Positions 1 to 6,213 of a stretch of DNA of 6,363 nucleotides are shown here, piece after piece. Origin of the DNA: Bacillota bacterium (lineage in GTDB: Bacteria > Bacillota > Clostridia > Christensenellales > Aristaeellaceae); the NCBI GenBank assembly GCA_023404345.1, contig JAEYCB010000009.1:1-6363 (forward strand), in the 5' to 3' direction. The translations under genes were made by a program, and so were the position numbers. Within the stretch, counting starts at the first letter, position 1, and each line of letters opens with the position of its first letter. A model generated the notes under the pieces. It saw only the letters and a list, made by a program, of their open reading frames with translations, made no database searches and had not been told where the DNA came from.

Positions 1-1
1 T

Positions 2-127
2 TCGGAAGCCTTGCGCAGCAAGGTTTCCTTACGCCGTCCGCCGCCCGGCGCAGCCGAAGGCGGAGTAGGCGGACGGCGCAAACCTGGCGGAAAAGATCGC
101 CGCAGGCGAGCTTTTTCGACACACTGA
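2..127 (-). repeat. Hairpin-rich dispersed repeat, left copy
   Basis: This copy matches the reverse complement of 6238-6363 without gaps, differing only at positions 7, 9, 16, 102 and 103. The strand is given as minus because, read that way, it follows the 3' end of copA just as the right copy follows tetR. Three stem-loops are visible: a small one at 9-23 (CCTTGC, 3-nt loop, GCAAGG); a large one at 32-78 with an 11-bp perfect stem (CGCCGTCCGCC/GGCGGACGGCG) and a GC-rich interior; and one at 88-118 with a 3-nt loop and one internal mismatch. Outside the large stem, AGGTTT (21-26) can also pair with AAACCT (80-85). No open reading frame of note lies in it. It may continue beyond the window edge. 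I do not recognise the family. Confidence 0.9.
88..118. terminator. Bidirectional terminator-like hairpin in left repeat
   Basis: The arms are CGGAAAAG-A-TCGCC (88-101) and GGCGA-G-CTTTTTCG (105-118) around a 3-base loop, giving 13 pairs (one G-T wobble) with a single A/G mismatch. Read on the plus strand it ends in CTTTTT; read on the minus strand the 3' arm ends in CTTTT. It could therefore stop transcription from either side. It is an integral part of the repeat and recurs at 6247-6277. Terminator function is inferred from shape only. Confidence 0.5.
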
Positions 128-158
128 AGCGGTGGGAGGTATATGCCTCCCGCCGCTT
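127..158 (-). terminator. Hairpin after copA, probable transcript end
   Basis: This is a 13-position inverted repeat (127-139 with 146-158) around a 6-base loop, starting 20 bases past the copA stop. On the minus strand it contains one C/A mismatch; on the plus strand the same position is a G-T wobble. No U-run follows on the minus strand. Instead the sequence enters the repeat with TCAGTGTGTCGAAAAAGC. It may be an intrinsic terminator whose U-tract was displaced, or a 3'-end stabilising structure. Confidence 0.55.
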
Positions 159-177
159 TGCACCTATGCCTGCCAGT

Positions 178-381
178 TCAGCCAACCACCTGATAGCCCT
201 GGTCTTCCACAGCCTTTTTAAGTGTGGCATCGTCCACAGGAGTGCTGAGCGTCACCACAGCGGTGCCGCTTTCATGGCTCACCTCGGCGGAGAGAACACC
301 GGGCAGATCTTCCAGCGCCTTTTTGACGCGGCCGGAACAGTGGGTACACATCATGCCTTCGATTTTCAGGGTTTTCTGCAT
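178..381 (-). CDS. copZ: Possible free CopZ-like copper chaperone from internal start in copA
   Basis: Codon 765 of copA is an ATG (complement of 379-381) preceded by AAAGGAG (complement of 391-397) at 9-nt spacing. The same seven bases serve copA itself. Initiation here would give a 67-residue protein in the copA frame: a complete HMA fold with a GMMCTHC Cu(I)-binding loop (Cys12 and Cys15 of the short product), the size and shape of a stand-alone CopZ chaperone that delivers Cu(I) to CopA. The bases just before it (AT-rich, with the SD) resemble an old intergenic junction, suggesting an ancestral separate copZ gene joined by loss of the copA stop. The domain is certain as part of CopA. Its separate translation is inference from the internal ribosome-binding site. 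Confidence 0.5.
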   Translation of the reverse strand: MQKTLKIEGMMCTHCSGRVKKALEDLPGVLSAEVSHESGTAVVTLSTPVDDATLKKAVEDQGYQVVG

Positions 382-2673
382 GGTTTTTCGCTCCTTTGCA
401 AATTTGATTTTATGGTCCTTCCGCGCACTGTGCGGGTCAAAGAGGTTCAGGCGCAGCGCGTTGGAGACGACGCAGAAGCTGGACAGACTCATGGCCGCGG
501 CACCAAACATGGGGTTGAGCTGCCATCCAAGGAGGGGAATGAATACCCCGGCCGCCAGCGGGATGCCGATAATGTTGTAAATGAAAGCCCAGAACAGGTT
601 TTCATGGATGTTGCGCAGGGTGGCGCGGCTTAGGCGGATGGCGGCGGGCACATCGGTGAGGCGGCTGTTCATCAGCACCACATCCGCGGCGTCGATGGCC
701 ACGTCTGTTCCTGCGCCGATAGCAATACCGATATCCGCGCGGGTGAGCGCAGGTGCGTCGTTGATGCCGTCGCCCACCATGGCCACCTTACCCTGAGACT
801 GCAGCGAGCGGATGACACTTTCCTTTCCATCGGGCAGCACCCCGGCGATGACCTGGTCCACGCCCGCCTGTCGGCCGATGGCTTCGGCGGTGCGCTGGTT
901 GTCGCCGGTGAGCATGACGACGCGGACGCCCATGTTTTGCAGCTCTCGTACGGCTTGCGGGCTTTCGGGTTTGATGGCATCGGCTACGGCGAGCATGCCC
1001 AGCAGATCATCCCCCCGGCAGAACAGCAGCGGCGTTTTGCCTTCTTCGCTCAGCCGGGTGGCCTGAGAGCGTATCTCTGCCGAAACCTCGACCCGGCCGG
1101 AAATAAAGGCCAGACTGCCGCCGGAAAGCGCCTTGCCATCCAGCACGGCGGTCAGGCCGTTGCCGGGCAGTGCCGAAAAGTCGGAAACATTCTGCGCTTT
1201 TAAATGCAGCGCCTCCGCACGATCCACTATGGCACGGGCCAGGGGATGCTCGCTCCTTTGCTCCAACGCATAGGCTGCGGCAACGAGCTCCTCCTCCGTT
1301 ATTCCTGGAGCGGGCAATACGTCAGTTACACGGGGTTGACCTGTGGTGATGGTGCCGGTTTTGTCCAGCGCCACTACGCGAACCTTTCCGGCTTCCTCCA
1401 GCGATACAGCGGTTTTGAACAGGATACCGTTTTGGGCTCCCTTGCCATTGCCCACCATGATGGCTACGGGCGTCGCCAACCCCAGTGCACAGGGGCAGCT
1501 GATAACCAGCACTGAAATGCCACGCGCCAGCGCATAGCCGAAATCCGCACCTGTGGCCAGCCACACGGCTGTGGCGAGAAGCGCTATGGCGATAACCACC
1601 GGCACGAACACGCCGCTCACCCGGTCAGCTACTTTGGCGATAGGCGCCTTAGTGGCCGCCGCGTCGCTGACCATGCGGATGATCTGAGAGAGCGTAGTAT
1701 CCTCGCCCACGCGAGTAGCCCGGCAGCGCAGGTAGCCTGACTGGTTCACTGTGGCGGCGGATACGGCGTCACCTTCGGCTTTATCCACGGGGATGCTTTC
1801 GCCCGTGAGAGCGGATTCGTTCACCGCGCTGTGGCCTTCCAGAACCACGCCATCCACGGGAATATTTTCACCGGGACGTACCACGAAAACATCGCCCTGC
1901 TGAACCTGCGCAACGGGCACGGTTTGCTCCTGACCATCCACCAGCAGCGTGGCGGTTTGCGGAGCCAGCTTCATCAGCCCCCTGAGCGCGTCGGTGGTGC
2001 GGCCCTTGGAGCGGGCTTCCAGCATCTTGCCCACAGTGATGAGGGTCAAAATCATGGCAGCGGATTCAAAATAGAATTCGTGCATCCATCCCATCACCTG
2101 CGCGGCATCGCCCCTGGCCTGCGCTCCGGTCATGGCGAACAGGGCGTACACGCTGTAGACGAACGAGGCTGTAGACCCCAGCGCCACAAGCGTGTCCATA
2201 TTGGGACTCTTATGCCACAGGCTTTTGAAGCCACTGATAAAAAAGTGTTGGTTAATGACCATGATGATGACCGTCAAAAGCAGCTGCGCAAGCCCCATCG
2301 CCACATGATTTTCCGAAAGAAAGGCAGGCGCGGGCCAACCCCACATCATGTGCCCCATGGACAGGTACATCAGCAGCGCCAGAAACACCAGCGAGCTGTA
2401 CAACCGCCGCTTGAGCGCGGGCGTTTCGTGATCGGCCAGCGGATCGGCCACATCCGGCGCAGCCATTGCTGCAGCGCCCTTCACGCTTGCACCGTAGCCG
2501 GCTGCCTCCACCGCCGCGATAACGGCCTGTTCACCCGCGGTGCCCTCCACGCCCATGCTGTTGGTCAGCAGGCTCACCGAGCAGGCCGTTACCCCCGGCA
2601 CCTTGGATACGGCCTTTTCTACGCGTGCGCTGCATGCAGCACAGCTCATGCCGGTTACCTGATATTGTTTCAT
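178..2673 (-). CDS. copA: Cu(I)-exporting P1B-type ATPase, CopZ-like domain fused at C-terminus
   Basis: This membrane pump hydrolyses ATP to export Cu(I) from the cytoplasm. In its 831 residues: an N-terminal HMA metal-binding domain (about 1-66, GMSCAAC with Cys11/Cys14); membrane helices from about 93; actuator loop TGES at 290-293; transport-site CPC at 393-395; phosphorylation motif DKTGT at 437-441; HP at 476-477; and GDGIND at 634-639. Tyr699-Asn700 and Met728..Ser731-Ser732 in the last two helices are the Cu(I)-subclass signature (P1B-1). After the final helix a charged linker (about 746-764) leads to a second HMA domain (765-831, MMCTHC with Cys776/Cys779). The start at 2673 is set by AAAGGAG seven bases upstream. 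csoR ends 18 bases before, so the two are co-transcribed and copper-controlled. The C-terminal HMA contains its own internal start (see 178-381). The stop is TGA. Identification is firm; Ag(I) may be an additional substrate. Confidence 0.96.
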   Translation of the reverse strand: MKQYQVTGMSCAACSARVEKAVSKVPGVTACSVSLLTNSMGVEGTAGEQAVIAAVEAAGYGASVKGAAAMAAPDVADPLADHETPALKRRLYSSLVFLALLMYLSMGHMMWGWPAPAFLSENHVAMGLAQLLLTVIIMVINQHFFISGFKSLWHKSPNMDTLVALGSTASFVYSVYALFAMTGAQARGDAAQVMGWMHEFYFESAAMILTLITVGKMLEARSKGRTTDALRGLMKLAPQTATLLVDGQEQTVPVAQVQQGDVFVVRPGENIPVDGVVLEGHSAVNESALTGESIPVDKAEGDAVSAATVNQSGYLRCRATRVGEDTTLSQIIRMVSDAAATKAPIAKVADRVSGVFVPVVIAIALLATAVWLATGADFGYALARGISVLVISCPCALGLATPVAIMVGNGKGAQNGILFKTAVSLEEAGKVRVVALDKTGTITTGQPRVTDVLPAPGITEEELVAAAYALEQRSEHPLARAIVDRAEALHLKAQNVSDFSALPGNGLTAVLDGKALSGGSLAFISGRVEVSAEIRSQATRLSEEGKTPLLFCRGDDLLGMLAVADAIKPESPQAVRELQNMGVRVVMLTGDNQRTAEAIGRQAGVDQVIAGVLPDGKESVIRSLQSQGKVAMVGDGINDAPALTRADIGIAIGAGTDVAIDAADVVLMNSRLTDVPAAIRLSRATLRNIHENLFWAFIYNIIGIPLAAGVFIPLLGWQLNPMFGAAAMSLSSFCVVSNALRLNLFDPHSARKDHKIKFAKERKTMQKTLKIEGMMCTHCSGRVKKALEDLPGVLSAEVSHESGTAVVTLSTPVDDATLKKAVEDQGYQVVG
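391..397 (-). promoter_or_regulatory. Internal Shine-Dalgarno before CopZ-like domain
   Basis: The complement reads AAAGGAG, nine bases before the in-frame ATG at 381. It is embedded in the coding sequence for the linker between the last CopA helix and the C-terminal HMA domain. It is identical to the copA ribosome-binding site at 2681-2687, which argues that it is functional and not a chance run of Lys/Glu codons. Confidence 0.6.
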
Positions 2674-2691
2674 GCATTTTCTCCTTTCTGG

Positions 2692-2994
2692 CTATCGCAT
2701 CAGCCTGCGCAGGGTATCCAGCAGCTCGTCGATGGTTTCGTCCCTGCCCTGGCGTATGTCCTGCACCACGCAGGTGCGCAGATGCTGCGCCAGCAGCTCC
2801 CGGCTGAAGGCATCCAGCGCCGCGTTGGCCGCAGCGACCTGCGCCAGAATATCCGGACAATAGGAGCTCTTTTCCAGCATGCCGCGGATGCCGCGAATCT
2901 GTCCTTCAATGCGGTTGAGGCGGTGTATCAGGCTTTTATATTCGGCTTCGCTTCGCTCTTTGGTTCGATGGCAGCAGGTAGGTTCACAAGCCAT
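2692..2994 (-). CDS. csoR: CsoR-family copper-sensing repressor
   Basis: This 100-residue all-helical repressor (DUF156/CsoR family) releases its operator when it binds Cu(I). The diagnostic Cu(I) ligands are present at exact CsoR spacing: Cys46 (in SSYCPDIL), His71 and Cys75 (HLRTC), i.e. C-x24-H-x3-C. The second-shell Tyr45 and a Glu at position 90 match the Tyr and Glu known in CsoR. The motif HRLNRIEGQIRGI (about 24-36) is the family's basic N-terminal helix. An extra Cys-rich N-terminus (MACEPTCCH) could bind metal too. The start at 2994 has GAGGTG five bases upstream. The gene is first in the operon, 18 bases ahead of copA, and its promoter carries two CsoR-type palindromes, so it should repress itself and copA. 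The relatives RcnR, FrmR and CstR are less likely because of the Cys-His-Cys set and the copA neighbour. Confidence 0.95.
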   Translation of the reverse strand: MACEPTCCHRTKERSEAEYKSLIHRLNRIEGQIRGIRGMLEKSSYCPDILAQVAAANAALDAFSRELLAQHLRTCVVQDIRQGRDETIDELLDTLRRLMR

Positions 2995-3022
2995 GCAAAC
3001 ACCTCGTTTCCAATCAATGATA

Positions 3023-3039
3023 ATACCCCGCCGGGGTAT
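3023..3039. promoter_or_regulatory. CsoR operator 2, over the transcription start
   Basis: The palindrome ATACCCCGCCGGGGTAT is perfect (8-base arms around one central C). It begins six bases past the csoR -10 box, so it covers the expected transcription start (about 3038). Its arms ATACCCC/GGGGTAT are identical to those of the second palindrome, 27 bases away centre to centre. The TACCCC/GGGGTA form matches known CsoR operators. Assignment to CsoR rests on that form and on the adjacent csoR gene. Confidence 0.85.
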
Positions 3040-3044
3040 ATTGG

Positions 3045-3073
3045 ATTATATACCCCGGTGGGGTATGTGTCAA
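3045..3073 (-). promoter_or_regulatory. csoR-copA promoter, perfect -35/-10
   Basis: On the minus strand, TTGACA (complement of 3068-3073) is followed after exactly 17 bases by TATAAT (complement of 3045-3050). This is the full SigA/sigma-70 consensus. Transcription should begin near 3038, giving a leader of about 44 bases before csoR. Such a strong promoter needs tight repression, and the operators inside and just after it supply that. Confidence 0.92.
3050..3066. promoter_or_regulatory. CsoR operator 1, inside the promoter spacer
   Basis: On the plus strand this is ATACCCCGGTGGGGTAT, with 7-base arms around GGT. It occupies 16 of the 17 spacer bases and the first base of the -10 box of the csoR promoter, so a bound repressor would directly exclude RNA polymerase. 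Confidence 0.88.
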
Positions 3074-3121
3074 GGGCTATTTGACTAACCATGAACGAAT
3101 TGTAACGTTTTCGTCCTTGCA

Positions 3122-3150
3122 TTGACTTGCCGAAGCAAATCCCTTATAAT
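3122..3150 (+). promoter_or_regulatory. Promoter of the permease-tetR unit
   Basis: TTGACT at 3122-3127 and TATAAT at 3145-3150 are separated by 17 bases, one mismatch from full consensus. Expected transcription start is about 3157, leaving a leader of roughly 120 bases. It lies back to back with the csoR promoter; the two -35 boxes are 48 bases apart. Confidence 0.87.
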
Positions 3151-3156
3151 AACAGC

Positions 3157-3288
3157 ATGAAAACAAAAGAACAGTTTTGTTTTCAGCTGCGCGCCTGCGC
3201 TTTTCTTTTTGGCCGTGCTGAAAACAAATTCCATATTTTGTTTTTATATGATTTGCCGCCGAAGGAGGGAACGCGCCCGTGGCCATGA
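3157..3288 (+). CDS. Possible 43-codon leader ORF upstream of the permease
   Basis: An open frame runs from ATG (3157-3159) to TGA (3286-3288), encoding 43 residues beginning MKTKEQFCF and ending TRPWP. The ATG coincides with the predicted transcription start, so translation would have to be leaderless. Its TGA overlaps an ATG at 3285 (ATGA), an arrangement seen in translational coupling, and it overlaps the permease start by ten bases. The translation resembles no family I know, and the frame crosses the leader dyads and the permease ribosome-binding site. Chance is the most likely explanation. Confidence 0.15.
   Translation: MKTKEQFCFQLRACAFLFGRAENKFHILFLYDLPPKEGTRPWP
3158..3185. promoter_or_regulatory. 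Leader dyad 1, operator or RNA hairpin
   Basis: This is a perfect 11-base inverted repeat: TGAAAACAAAA (3158-3168) and TTTTGTTTTCA (3175-3185) around a 6-base loop. It sits on the predicted transcription start of the permease unit, where a repressor would block initiation. A 28-bp dyad suits a TetR-family dimer or pair of dimers, and a tetR gene ends this transcription unit. In RNA it would be an A-U-rich hairpin. Confidence 0.55.
3219..3246. promoter_or_regulatory. Leader dyad 2, degenerate repeat of dyad 1
   Basis: TGAAAACAAA (3219-3228) faces TTTGTTTTTA (3237-3246), giving ten pairs including one G-T, around an 8-base loop. Its arms repeat those of dyad 1, with centres 61 bases apart, close to six helical turns. 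It ends 15 bases before the permease Shine-Dalgarno. Its left arm with two extra bases (GCTGAAAACAAA, 3217-3228) can instead pair perfectly over 12 bases with the right arm of dyad 1 (3176-3187). Confidence 0.5.
3262..3268 (+). promoter_or_regulatory. Ribosome-binding site choosing the permease GTG start
   Basis: AAGGAGG lies ten bases before GTG (3279) and sixteen before the alternative ATG (3285). The spacing favours GTG, although the ATG would change the protein by only two residues. Confidence 0.75.
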
Positions 3289-5585
3289 GTGCTCTGGGAA
3301 AAAAGCTGGTGCGCGATATGCGCCGCTCTGGCATGCAGTTTTTTGCCATCGTGCTGCTGTGCTCGTTAGGAACGTTTATGTTTGCTGGACTGGATGGCAC
3401 GGCCCGGCTGGCGCAGGGTACGATTGACACCTACTTTGCCGAAAACAACCTGGCAGATTTCTGGGTTAGCGTGCCCAGTGCAGACCGTGACACCCTGGAG
3501 CGAATCCGCGCTATTGAAGGCGTGAGTGATGTATGCGCCCGCGCCACGGCCGAGCTGAAAAGCACCTTGCCCGGGGAGCCCACGCTGAACGTGACAGCCT
3601 ATGACGGCCCTATGTACATCAACCGTCCTTTGGTGGTTGAGGGTGAGGTGCTCACACCTACGGATTCCCGCGGATGCCTGATTCAGGCGGGTTTTGCCGA
3701 GGCGCACGGTCTTTCGGTAGGGGATCGGGTGACGGTGAAGCTGTCCGGACAGGAATATGGTTTTGTGGTGCGGGGCGTGGTCTACAGCCCGGAGTTTATC
3801 TGCGTAACCGATGGAGTATACCCCAATCCTGACCAGTATGGCTACATCCTTATCAATACCTGCGCCATGCCGGAATTGCCCATGACACAGGTGCTGGTAA
3901 AGCTTGCATCCGGTGTGGATGCCGACCAGGCGGAAGACGCCATAGAAACTGCCCTGCCAACGGCACTGGTAGTCAACCGGCGCGCTCATCAAAGCACAGC
4001 TAACGCACAGAGCAACGCCGACATGTTCGCCAACCTCACGCTGGTCTTCCCGCTCATTGCCTATGCGGTGGCCGCGCTTATCGTGATGACCACCCTGACC
4101 CGCATGATCGAAAACCAGCGTTTGCAGCTGGGTACGCTCAAGGCGCTGGGCTATCCTTCACGGCGTATCCGCGGGCATTATCTGGCCTATGCGATATGGC
4201 CCTCGCTGATCGGTTCGCTGCTGGGGGTGGTAGCGGGACACACGCTATTGCCCAACGTGATCTGGGCGCTGCTGCTGGGGCAGAACGAATATCCCTACAA
4301 GCTCTATCCGGCCATCTCGCGGGAGGCGTGGGCCATGGTGGCGCTTACCGTGGTGATGAGCGTGCTGATTTGCCTCTACACCTATCAGAAAAGCGCGCGT
4401 GAAACCACTGCCGATCTGCTTCGGCCCAAGCCGCCCAGGGCAGGCAGACGCATCCTGCTGGAACGCGTGGGATTTTTATGGCGGCGGTTCAACTTCAACA
4501 TCAAGATGATCGTGCGCAACCTCATGCGCAACCGCATGCGCACCATCATGTCCTTCGTGGGGGTGCTGTGCTGCAATGCGTTGATTATCGCTTCTCTTGG
4601 CTTGCAGGATTCGGTAAATGCTCTGGCGGAAAATCACTACACCAAGACCCTGTCTTATGATGTGCGCGCCGAGCTGACCGGCCAGACCGACCCGGCGGAC
4701 AGCTACCGTCGTCGGCTGGATGCCGGAGGCGTAGAATGCATTATGGAAAAATCGCTCAGTGCACGGTCGGCCACCCAGAGCCGCACCACGCTGCTTACCG
4801 TGGTGGAGCCGGGGCAGACCATGCTGCGCCTGGGAAAGAACGAAACGCTGGTGGACATTCTGCCAGGAGGGGTTGCCATCACTGAAAAACTGGCACAGAC
4901 GCTGGAGGTTTCCGTGGGGGATACGGTGGAGCTGTTTTTCCCCGGAGACGATGATCCCGCCCGTGTTGAAATTACGCAAATTGTGTACAACAGCGTGTCT
5001 CAAGGGCTGTATATGGAAAGCGGCACATGGGAAAGCCTGCGAAAAGGGGCCTTTATGCCAACGGCCATTTTGCTTAAGGATCCCACGCAGCTGTGCCTGT
5101 CCGAACTGGATGCAATGGAGGAAGTGGATAAGCTGAACTGGCCTGTAGACCAGGCGCAGGAGCTGACAAAGATGCTGGATATGCTGGCATCCATCTTCGC
5201 CATGATCACGTTGATTGCGCTGGCACTGGCCTTTGTGATCTGTTACAACATGGGCCTGATGAACTTTTCCGAGCGCACTCGCGAGTACGCTACTCTCAAG
5301 GTACTCGGCTACCACCAGAAGGAAATCCGCGGCCTGATCATCGGGGAAAACAATATTGTGAGCCTGTTGGGCGTGCTGTGTGGCGTACTTCCTGGGATCG
5401 GGCTGACAGGGCTGGTACTGCGGGTATGCGAATCGGAAACGCTGGTTTATCCCAGCCGCCCTGCGGCGCTGTCGGTGCTGCTGGCAAGCGTGGTCACCTA
5501 TGTATTCAGCTTGCTGATTCAGCTGCTTCTGACGCGAAAGGTACGCGGCATCGACATGGTAGAGGCGCTCAAATCGGTCGAATAA
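3279..5585 (+). CDS. FtsX/MacB-like ABC transporter permease, tandem domain
   Basis: This 768-residue membrane subunit of an ABC system is built from two FtsX-like repeats. Eight helices can be read at about 20-38, 253-273, 303-325, 350-368, 422-441, 635-658, 688-712 and 730-752. Large extracytoplasmic domains lie at about 40-250 and 445-630, resembling the periplasmic core domain of MacB-type proteins. The cytoplasmic coupling segments repeat: NQRLQLGTLKALGYPSRRIRG (279-299) and ERTREYATLKVLGYHQKEIRG (665-685). Such proteins do not move substrate through a classical channel; members extract lipoproteins, export peptides or drugs, or transmit force to cell-wall enzymes. The substrate here cannot be told. 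It starts at GTG. No ATPase gene is adjacent, which is unusual for this family; a tetR gene follows after 34 bases and is probably co-transcribed. Regulation is likely through the dyads in the leader. Confidence 0.9.
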   Translation: MAMSALGKKLVRDMRRSGMQFFAIVLLCSLGTFMFAGLDGTARLAQGTIDTYFAENNLADFWVSVPSADRDTLERIRAIEGVSDVCARATAELKSTLPGEPTLNVTAYDGPMYINRPLVVEGEVLTPTDSRGCLIQAGFAEAHGLSVGDRVTVKLSGQEYGFVVRGVVYSPEFICVTDGVYPNPDQYGYILINTCAMPELPMTQVLVKLASGVDADQAEDAIETALPTALVVNRRAHQSTANAQSNADMFANLTLVFPLIAYAVAALIVMTTLTRMIENQRLQLGTLKALGYPSRRIRGHYLAYAIWPSLIGSLLGVVAGHTLLPNVIWALLLGQNEYPYKLYPAISREAWAMVALTVVMSVLICLYTYQKSARETTADLLRPKPPRAGRRILLERVGFLWRRFNFNIKMIVRNLMRNRMRTIMSFVGVLCCNALIIASLGLQDSVNALAENHYTKTLSYDVRAELTGQTDPADSYRRRLDAGGVECIMEKSLSARSATQSRTTLLTVVEPGQTMLRLGKNETLVDILPGGVAITEKLAQTLEVSVGDTVELFFPGDDDPARVEITQIVYNSVSQGLYMESGTWESLRKGAFMPTAILLKDPTQLCLSELDAMEEVDKLNWPVDQAQELTKMLDMLASIFAMITLIALALAFVICYNMGLMNFSERTREYATLKVLGYHQKEIRGLIIGENNIVSLLGVLCGVLPGIGLTGLVLRVCESETLVYPSRPAALSVLLASVVTYVFSLLIQLLLTRKVRGIDMVEALKSVE

Positions 5586-5619
5586 GCAAAAAAACGGTAT
5601 TTCAGAGGGGGAAAAGCAT

Positions 5620-6201
5620 ATGCCGCAGGCCTTTACGCCGCAGCAGATGGAGCAGATTCGTACCCGGCTGTTTGGCAGCGCCTGCCGCCACGCGGTGAGC
5701 ATGGATGTCAAGCGGATTTCACTGGAACGGCTTACATCTGACGCAGGGATCTCCAAATCCACCTTCTACAAGTTTTATGACAGCAAGGAGCAGTTGTTTT
5801 TGCAGGTGGGCATGCACTTTGAAATGCTCATCGTGGGAGAGGCGGAACGCGTGCTTCGTCAGTCTGCCGGACAGGGCAACCGTGAGCGTACCGCAGCGGC
5901 GGTAAACGCTGCCTTTGACCGCCTGGCTGAGCTGAACGTGATGCGTTTTCTCAAGGAGGATATGCCCCAGCTGGTGGCGTTGGCCGCTACGGACGAGGCG
6001 CTGGCACATTTCAAAGGCATGTCCATACGCATCCTGGATCTGCTCAAGCGCGAGGGCATCGCTTTCCGTGTATCGGATGAGATGGTGGGTTCGATCATCC
6101 ATATCCTGTACCTGTCGGTGCAAAACGCACGGGAAACGGCGTGCTACGCCGAAGCCCTGCGCGAGCTGGTGCTGGGCGTGTGTGACCGGATTGTGATGTA
6201 A
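5620..6201 (+). CDS. TetR/AcrR-family transcriptional regulator
   Basis: A 193-residue protein of normal length for the family. The N-terminal DNA-binding domain shows the helix-turn-helix at about residues 33-60 (ISLERLTSDAGISKSTFYKFYDSKEQLF region), including the typical G-I-S-K-S-T-F-Y-x-x-F recognition helix and the following K-E-Q-L-F. The rest (about 65-193) is a helical ligand-binding and dimerisation domain without recognisable specificity. AGAGGGGG lies eight bases before the ATG. As last gene of the permease unit it probably represses that unit in response to a compound or envelope stress; the leader dyads at 3158-3185 and 3219-3246 are the obvious operator candidates. Two TetR dimers per dyad, as in QacR, is possible. 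The ligand is unknown. Confidence 0.9.
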   Translation: MPQAFTPQQMEQIRTRLFGSACRHAVSMDVKRISLERLTSDAGISKSTFYKFYDSKEQLFLQVGMHFEMLIVGEAERVLRQSAGQGNRERTAAAVNAAFDRLAELNVMRFLKEDMPQLVALAATDEALAHFKGMSIRILDLLKREGIAFRVSDEMVGSIIHILYLSVQNARETACYAEALRELVLGVCDRIVM

Positions 6202-6213
6202 AAAAGAGTGTTT

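Noticed and set aside
543..562. ATACCCCG resembling a CsoR half-site inside copA
   Set aside because: Only one arm matches; the opposite arm is not a good complement and the position deep in the coding region makes regulation unlikely.
166..633. 155-codon plus-strand open frame
   Set aside because: It is antisense to the conserved C-terminal part of copA, whose motifs make the minus-strand frame certain.
1831..3084. 417-codon plus-strand open frame
   Set aside because: It lies antisense to copA and csoR and runs across the csoR promoter. The translation is rich in His, Arg and Gln with no recognisable domain, as expected of the shadow of a GC-rich gene.
3081..3108. Second possible plus-strand promoter (TTGACT with a TAACGT -10)
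   Set aside because: The -10 is poor and the spacing is 16; the promoter at 3122-3150 is far better.
3077..3430. 117-codon minus-strand open frame between csoR and the permease
   Set aside because: It would start inside the permease gene and cross the plus-strand promoter and leader. There is no clear Shine-Dalgarno and no family resemblance.
3366..3992. 208-codon minus-strand open frame
   Set aside because: It is antisense to the first extracytoplasmic domain of the permease; composition is that of a shadow frame.
4476..5762. 428-codon minus-strand open frame
   Set aside because: It is antisense to the permease and the start of tetR, of shadow-like composition, without a ribosome-binding site or family resemblance.
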